From Papilionanthe hookeriana x Papilionanthe teres (taxonomy: Eukaryota; Streptophyta; Magnoliopsida; Asparagales; Orchidaceae), in NCBI GenBank assembly GCA_022702705.1, contig CM040430.1, positions 73,225,239 through 73,289,238 on the forward strand: a stretch of DNA of 64,000 nt. Direction: 5' to 3'. The translations under genes and the position numbers were made by a program. The notes under the pieces are model-generated. The model was not told where the DNA came from and made no database searches. It worked only from the letters and a program-made list of their open reading frames with translations. Of this stretch, positions 63,100 to 64,000 are shown piece by piece (positions within the stretch are counted from its first letter, which is position 1; every line of letters begins with the position of its first letter).

Positions 63100-63520
63100 C
63101 TCTCCTCTCACTTAATACCTCCCCTTTGGGAAAGCATTCCAGAAAATAAGGTCACTCTCTCTCAAACCCTCCCCTTCGAGACGAGCCAACAAACTTTCTT
63201 GACTTGAGCCTTTCCTTCAGGCGAGCATACTAAAAAGTCAAATCAGTCTCTCTCTATACCTCCCCTCCAAGCAAATTAACAAATTCCCTCAAAGCCTATC
63301 CTCTGAAACAATCATTCCAAAGCTTTTGCTCATGACTTGATTCTCTCCTCTGGAACGAGTATTCCAAAGATCTCTCTCTTGACTTGAGTCTCTCCACCAG
63401 AATGAGCAACATTCTTCTTCTCTCCCTCGACAAATATCTAAAAGCCCATAGCTCAAGTCGGAAGAAGCTATGGAGGCGATTTTTTACCCCGAAGGGACAA
63501 GATCCGTAAGAGGTACAAAA
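63100..63520. repeat. Degenerate ~55-bp tandem repeat
   Basis: Variations on ctcttgacttgagtctctcc-c-agaa-gag-attccaaag recur through the region (for example around 63200, 63320 and 63380). The units diverge in sequence and length. Degenerate arrays of this type are seen inside some plant gypsy LTRs. The minus-strand ORF 63296-63523 is a by-product. Confidence 0.5.
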
Positions 63521-64000
63521 CAAATCACTGCCATAGCAAGTCTCGGCGGCTACCCCTGCAAAAGTAACAACAATAAAGCTTAAGACCTGGTATAAGATGA
63601 GACATGCCAGAGGCGATGTTCCAACAAGGGTAGAAAGAAAGCTAAAGCGCGAGCTTAAGTTCCGAGACTTCTCCTATCCAAGAATCTAAAAATAAAATCT
63701 TTATTTTATTTTCCAAACTCGATCATACTCTCCAAAGAGTATGTTGCTGAATGATTCACCTATCGGGGACTTTTTATTATGCATAGCTGAATAAATGCTA
63801 CATTGCCAGGATAATCATCTTAAAAAGATAGAACACATAACTCAGTATTTTCTTTTCATACAATGGTCCATGCCTCATTCATGTTGACTGGGAGGCTAAT
63901 TTTTATTGTAATTTATGATATAGCTATCTGCTTTTATAACATTTGAACCTTGAAGAGTTTTTTAGTTGTTACATTTGATCACATCAAAATCTCTGCCCTA
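63521..64000. other. Possible LTR-like sequence, no gene
   Basis: It contains aagacctggtataagatgag, aaaatctttattttatt and atcggggacttttta. The cggggact phrase recalls Tat/Ogre-type LTRs, but the termini are not visible and the window ends here. Confidence 0.25.

Overview
The window is nuclear plant DNA, almost certainly from an angiosperm, built almost entirely of retrotransposons. Athila-type Ty3/gypsy elements, a plant transposon-protein ORF, and plant L1-type LINEs (DUF4283-like domain plus CCHC knuckle in ORF1; endonuclease, reverse transcriptase, zf-RVT and RNase H in ORF2) all point to a flowering plant. The background is A/T-rich. I found no convincing intact host gene, tRNA, rRNA or CRISPR array.

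Region 1 (1-20049) is a composite of two decayed Athila-like copies. Copy 1 (+) enters the window inside reverse transcriptase and continues through RNase H, integrase, two copies of an accessory ORF and an LTR (13191-14900). Its pol gene is split at 1055 by a 6,614-bp non-coding insertion (1056-7669) with TG...CA ends and a 5-bp target duplication (gtggt). The pol reading frame resumes exactly after the second gtggt. Copy 2 (-) has LTR 18197-20049, a tRNA-Asp-type primer site, gag, protease and half of reverse transcriptase, and then stops against the inverted LTR of copy 1. Copy 2's outer LTR end sits inside the zf-RVT codons of LINE A.

Region 2 (20050-54328) is a nearly continuous cluster of L1-type LINEs: A (+, 3' fragment), B (-, near full length), C (-, 5'-truncated), D (-, near full length), a solo 3' tip, F (+, with an inverted 5' segment), G (+, near full length) and H (-, near full length). 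Nearly every element junction is a TA-rich microsatellite. The copies share three features: ORF1 and ORF2 overlap by 8 nt (ATGNTTAA), several have a short hairpin just before the 3' tail, and ORF2 ends in an RNase H domain. LINE B is the best preserved, with a 474-codon open reading frame over most of reverse transcriptase. F carries the arrangement expected from twin priming. Together this suggests a LINE lineage that repeatedly integrates into (TA)n tracts.

Region 3 (54329-64000) is older A/T-rich intergenic sequence. It holds an eroded LINE (56570-57478), a 30-bp tandem array with inverted units, and a roughly 570-bp direct repeat (59341-59905 and 61324-61903). That repeat flanks a truncated gypsy gag plus LTR on the minus strand. 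The right end has G-boxes, GA tracts and a degenerate ~55-bp repeat that may belong to another LTR.

All coding sequences are element-derived and nearly all carry stops or frameshifts, so they are annotated as pseudogenes. LINE B would be the copy to examine first for recent activity.
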